DNA of 64,000 nt from the NCBI RefSeq assembly GCF_008728835.1, contig NZ_CP042582.1, positions 620,001-684,000 of the forward strand. The letters run 5' to 3'. Positions 60,970 to 64,000 of the stretch are shown here, piece by piece. Origin of the DNA: Hypericibacter adhaerens. GTDB lineage: Bacteria; Pseudomonadota; Alphaproteobacteria; Dongiales; Dongiaceae. Below the pieces are notes generated by a model, which saw only the letters and a program-made list of their open reading frames with translations, did not search any database and was not told where the DNA came from. How positions within the stretch are numbered: the stretch's first letter is position 1; every line of letters begins with the position of its first letter. Both the position numbers and the translations under genes were made by a program.

Positions 60970-61105
60970 GGCAATGCCTCCAGGACGGGGTTCGGGTGGG
61001 CTTGGCGCGGGCCCCGGGGCCGGGCCTGGGCCAATCGGCTAGAAGGCTGAGCCACCAAGCGAATTTGTGCAAGACAGGGTTGCGGGCCGGGCCCCCTCCG
61101 CTTGG

Positions 61106-61135
61106 TTGACAGGCCGGCCTTCCGCACCCGATAGT
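61106..61135 (+). promoter_or_regulatory. possible sigma-70 promoter for argD
   Basis: A perfect -35 hexamer TTGACA and a 4/6 -10 hexamer GATAGT separated by 18 bases, about 155 bases before the argD start. No experimental support; judged on hexamer match only. Confidence 0.4.
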
Positions 61136-61208
61136 CTCGGGCTCTTCCGCCCTTTCTGCCGGAAACGCCCGGAAAGCCTTGATGAGGCCGCCAGCCTTTC
61201 GAGGGTGT

Positions 61209-61266
61209 CCCCGTTTCGGCCGGGGCGGGAGCGGTCAGCCGGCCCCTTCGGGGGCCTTCGTTCTTA
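61209..61266 (+). promoter_or_regulatory. tandem hairpins in the argD leader
   Basis: First CCCCG (61209-61213) pairs with CGGGG (61221-61225); then GGCCCC-TTCG-GGGGCC (61241-61256) forms a very stable tetraloop hairpin followed by TTCGTTCTT. The second looks like a terminator or attenuator 25 bases before the ribosome binding site. Translation or arginine control through it is a guess. Confidence 0.45.
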
Positions 61267-61290
61267 TCCATCCCAGGGAGGCTACATCCA

Positions 61291-62478
61291 ATGTCTGCGT
61301 CGTCCGCCTCTGCGTTGTTGCCGGTCTATGCGCGCGCCGATCTCGCTTTCGAGCGGGGCGAGGGCGCCTACCTGTTCGGCAATGACGGGCGACGTTACTT
61401 GGATTTTGCCTCCGGCATCGCCGTCACCGCGCTGGGTCATTCCCATCCGCATTTGGTGGCGGCGCTGAAGGACCAGGCCGAGAAGCTCTGGCACAGCTCG
61501 AACCTCTACCGCATTCCGGAGGGCGAGCGGCTCGCCGACCGGCTGGCCGCGGCCAGCTTCGCCGACCGCGTCTTCTTCACCAACTCGGGCGCCGAGGCGA
61601 TCGAATGCGGCATCAAGATGTGCCGCAAATGGCAGGACGATTTCGGCGATCCCAAGCGCTACCGCATCATCGCGACCGAGGGCGCCTTCCATGGCCGCAC
61701 GCTGGCGACCATCGCGGCCGGCGGCCAGGAGAAGCATCTCAAGGGCTTCGCGCCGACGGTCGAGGGCTTCGATCATGTCGCCTATGGCAACCTGAACGAG
61801 CTGCGCAACGCGATCGGGCCCGAAACGGCCGCCGTGCTGGTCGAGCCGGTGCAGGGCGAGGGCGGCATGCGCGCGGCCTCGGTCGAGTATCTCAAGGGCC
61901 TGCGCCAGGTCTGCGACGAGTTCGGCCTGCTGCTGTTCTTCGACGAGGTCCAGTGCGGCATGGGCCGTACCGGCAAGCTCTTCGCCCATGAATGGGCCGG
62001 CATCAAGCCGGACGTCGTGGCGACGGCGAAGGGCATCGGCGGCGGCTTCCCGATGGGCGCCTGCCTCGCGACCGAGAAGGCCGCGGCGGCGCTCACCCCC
62101 GGCAGCCACGGCTCGACCTTCGGCGGCAATCCGCTCGCCATGGCGGTCGGCAACGCGGTGCTCGACGTCATGCTGGCCGACGGCTTCCTGCCGCGCGTCG
62201 AGGCGATCGGCGGGATTCTGCACAAGCGTGTCGCGGCGCTGGTCGCGAAATATCCGAAGCTGTTCGAGGAGCTGCGCGGCAAGGGCCTGATGCTGGGCCT
62301 CAAATGCCGCGTGCCGAACACCGACATGCAGAACAAGCTGCGCGAGGCGGGGCTGCTGACGGTGGGAGCGGGCGACAATGTCGTCCGCCTGCTGCCGCCG
62401 CTCATCCTCGAGGAACGGCATATCGACGAGGGCGTCGCGATCCTCGACGGGGTCGCCAAGGCCTGGCCGGAGCACTGA
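61291..62478 (+). CDS. argD: acetylornithine aminotransferase
   Basis: A 395-residue class III PLP aminotransferase of arginine biosynthesis (N-acetylglutamate-semialdehyde to N-acetylornithine); it may also serve succinyl-diaminopimelate. The PLP lysine is in [14 protein letters not shown], and [14 protein letters not shown] and [13 protein letters not shown] bind cofactor. ATG 61291 has GGGAGG upstream. The next gene, argF, starts 3 bases after its stop, so they are co-transcribed as in many alphaproteobacteria. Confidence 0.93.
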   Translation: MSASSASALLPVYARADLAFERGEGAYLFGNDGRRYLDFASGIAVTALGHSHPHLVAALKDQAEKLWHSSNLYRIPEGERLADRLAAASFADRVFFTNSGAEAIECGIKMCRKWQDDFGDPKRYRIIATEGAFHGRTLATIAAGGQEKHLKGFAPTVEGFDHVAYGNLNELRNAIGPETAAVLVEPVQGEGGMRAASVEYLKGLRQVCDEFGLLLFFDEVQCGMGRTGKLFAHEWAGIKPDVVATAKGIGGGFPMGACLATEKAAAALTPGSHGSTFGGNPLAMAVGNAVLDVMLADGFLPRVEAIGGILHKRVAALVAKYPKLFEELRGKGLMLGLKCRVPNTDMQNKLREAGLLTVGAGDNVVRLLPPLILEERHIDEGVAILDGVAKAWPEH

Positions 62479-62481
62479 ATC

Positions 62482-63417
62482 ATGTCGTCATCTTCGGCGG
62501 GCAAGACCCCGCGGCATTTCCTCGATCTCGACAAGCTCGACACCGCCACGCTCCGGCAGATCCTCGATGCCGGCCATGCCTGCAAGAAGGGCAAGGTCCC
62601 GGGCGGCAAGGACAAGCCTCTCGCCGGCAAGTCGCTGGCCCTGATCTTCGAGAAGCCTTCGACCCGCACCCGCGTCTCCTTCGAGCTCGGCATCAAGGAG
62701 CTGGGTGGCGAGGCGGTGGTGCTGGAGCGCGACGCCATGCAGCTCGGGCGCGGCGAGACCGTGGCCGACACGGCGCGCGTGCTCTCGCGCTATGTCGACT
62801 GCATCATGGTGCGCACCACCAAGGAGGAGAAGCTCCTGGAGCTGGCGGAGAACGCGACGGTGCCCGTCATCAACGGCCTCACCGACCGCACCCATCCCTG
62901 CCAGCTCATGGCCGACGTGATGACCTTCGAGGAGCATCGCGGCCCCATCGCCGGCAAGCGCATCGCCTGGATCGGCGACGGCAACAACATGGCGACCTCC
63001 TGGACCCATGCGGCCGTGCGCTTCGGCTTCGAGCTCCAGATCGCCTGCCCGCCGCAGCTCACCCCGCCCGGCCAGGTGCTGGGCTGGGCCAAGGCGGAGA
63101 AGGGGAAGGTCCATGTCACGGCCGACCCCAAGGAAGCGGTCAAGGGCGCCGATTGCGTCGTGACCGACGTCTGGGTCTCGATGGGCGATACCGACGCCAT
63201 GGGGCGCCATGTGCTGCTGGCGCCCTATCAGGTGACCGAGGGGCTGATGGGCCAGGCCAAGCCCGGCGCCATCTTCATGCATTGCCTGCCCGCCCATCGC
63301 GGCGAGGAGGTGACGGCCGGGGTCATCGACGGCCCGCAATCGGTCGTCTGGGACGAGGCCGAGAACCGCCTTCATGCCCAGAAGGGCATCCTGCTCTGGG
63401 CCCTCGGGGCGATCTGA
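62482..63417 (+). CDS. argF: ornithine carbamoyltransferase
   Basis: A 311-residue enzyme making citrulline from ornithine and carbamoyl phosphate. The carbamoyl-phosphate motif [12 protein letters not shown], the HPCQLMAD segment and the ornithine-binding [11 protein letters not shown] are intact. It starts 3 bases after argD. The gene order argD-argF-hslO is common in alphaproteobacteria. Confidence 0.95.
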   Translation: MSSSSAGKTPRHFLDLDKLDTATLRQILDAGHACKKGKVPGGKDKPLAGKSLALIFEKPSTRTRVSFELGIKELGGEAVVLERDAMQLGRGETVADTARVLSRYVDCIMVRTTKEEKLLELAENATVPVINGLTDRTHPCQLMADVMTFEEHRGPIAGKRIAWIGDGNNMATSWTHAAVRFGFELQIACPPQLTPPGQVLGWAKAEKGKVHVTADPKEAVKGADCVVTDVWVSMGDTDAMGRHVLLAPYQVTEGLMGQAKPGAIFMHCLPAHRGEEVTAGVIDGPQSVVWDEAENRLHAQKGILLWALGAI

Positions 63418-63439
63418 CGGCGGGTTTACGGATGAGCGG

Positions 63440-63480
63440 GGCCGGGGCGGGTTCGGAAGGAAGCCGCCCGGGCCTTGTTT
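63440..63480 (+). terminator. probable terminator after argF
   Basis: GGCC-G-GGGCGG (63440-63450) pairs with CCGCCC-G-GGCC (63464-63474) with one mismatch, followed by TTGTTT. It lies between argF and hslO, so hslO may have its own promoter or rely on read-through. Confidence 0.45.
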
Positions 63481-63597
63481 CCGAGCGTTTTCCCCTCACA
63501 TGAGGGCGGTAAACTGCTCTGGAGCCGCTCGTTGGGATGCGTTTTCAGCGCGAAAGACCCTTCACCCGGCGCTGACGACGCCCTTTGGGAGCCCGAA

Positions 63598-64000
63598 TTG
63601 AGCCTGGAAACCAGAGTCGAGACCGAGGGCGACGACCGCGTCCTCCCCTTCCAGATCGAGGCCAGCGCGCTGCGCGGCCGCGTGGTGCGGATGGGACCCC
63701 TGCTGGACGAGGTGCTGCGCCACCACGCCTATCCGAAACCGGTGGCCGAGCGGCTGGCCGAGATGCTGGCGCTGGCGGCGCTGCTCTCCGGTGCGCTCAA
63801 GTTCGAGGGCGTTTTCACCCTCCAGATCAAGGGCGACGGGCCGGTCAAGCTGATGGTGGCCGATGTCACCAGCGCCGGCCATATGCGCGGCTATGCGCAG
63901 TTCGACGCGGCGGCGGTGGCGGCCCTCGGCACGGGGCCTGCGCCCTCGGTGCCGCGGCTGTTCGGCGCGGGCTACCTGGCCCTGACGGTCGACCAGGGTG
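63598..64000 (+). CDS. hslO: Hsp33 redox-regulated chaperone, 3' part outside the window
   Basis: The first ~134 residues of the redox-activated chaperone Hsp33, cut by the window end. TTG 63598 is preferred because GGGAG lies upstream and the product starts MSLETRVETEGDDRVLPF. RGRVVRMGPLLDEVLRHHAYP and LAEMLALAALLSGALKFEG are family-specific. The C-terminal zinc centre lies beyond 64000. It is the third gene of the argD-argF-hslO order. Confidence 0.9.
   Translation, partial: MSLETRVETEGDDRVLPFQIEASALRGRVVRMGPLLDEVLRHHAYPKPVAERLAEMLALAALLSGALKFEGVFTLQIKGDGPVKLMVADVTSAGHMRGYAQFDAAAVAALGTGPAPSVPRLFGAGYLALTVDQG

Larger units (their letters stand above)
60970..61290. other. 321-base divergent promoter region between ppk2 and argD
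   Basis: No gene is visible. It holds promoters for ppk2 (leftwards) and argD (rightwards). A TTGACA at 61106-61111 with GATAGT at 61130-61135 (18-base spacer) is a possible sigma-70 promoter for argD. Confidence 0.5.

Noticed and set aside
1-64000. tRNA, rRNA, transposase, integrase or prophage genes
   Set aside because: None was found by reading both strands for the usual hallmarks; gene content and composition are even apart from the small exception near 51277-51756.

Overview
The window is GC-rich, densely coded chromosomal DNA with alphaproteobacterial character. The argD-argF-hslO order, a RecX homologue, a DUF1289 gene, a PPK2 kinase, many ABC importers and frequent ATGA/GTGA gene overlaps fit a soil or rhizosphere Rhodospirillales- or Hyphomicrobiales-like bacterium. 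The exact taxon cannot be fixed from the sequence. There are no rRNA or tRNA genes, CRISPR arrays, transposases or phage genes that I can support. Dispersed GC-rich palindromes of the REP/BIME type occur at six intergenic sites.

Layout. 1-8855: one operon joining two CoA-ester enzymes (a class III CoA-transferase, truncated by the window edge, and an enoyl-CoA hydratase) to a ribose-type ABC importer. One of its permeases is fused to a strictosidine-synthase/SMP-30-like beta-propeller, and a second free propeller protein follows. 8916-14767: reverse-strand housekeeping and accessory genes (SRPBCC, DUF1275, amidohydrolase, pirin with a divergent LysR regulator, YkgJ-type cysteine cluster, cold-shock protein).

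15232-27911: the most unusual part. A second ribose-type ABC importer with several departures from the family norm is followed in the same direction by a microbial opsin in which the retinal-binding lysine of helix 7 is glutamine. Then come a flotillin-like SPFH protein, a four-helix membrane protein, a large sodium:solute symporter and an iron-type alcohol dehydrogenase. The promoter region carries three 23-bp direct repeats and nested palindromes. 27935-32083: a thioesterase, an SCP2-like protein, an alpha/beta hydrolase, a quorum-quenching-type lactonase and an IclR regulator.

32209-42642: poxB, an M24 metallohydrolase with DddP-like ligand spacing, a P-type cation ATPase, an enolase-superfamily enzyme, and a LysR regulator divergent from a Rieske oxygenase plus a 2-oxoglutarate oxygenase. 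42970-48588: a complete peptide/nickel-type ABC importer whose first permease appears to start at an ATC codon. 48836-51266: a three-gene unit of AMP-ligase, GNAT acyltransferase and acyl carrier protein. 51277-58147: a SnoaL-like secreted protein, DMT exporter, DUF1289, diaminopropionate ammonia-lyase, a membrane-ferredoxin-cyclase fusion, paired TPR lipoprotein-like proteins and RecX. 58462-64000: two ABC-2 permeases without an ATPase, PPK2, and the arginine genes argD-argF followed by hslO (cut by the window end).

The central hypothesis is that 15232-27911 encodes a membrane module: importer, lysine-less opsin, flotillin scaffold and Na+ symporter. The opsin keeps almost every other pocket residue, so it probably is not a light-driven pump but a membrane protein with another ligand or a structural/sensory role.
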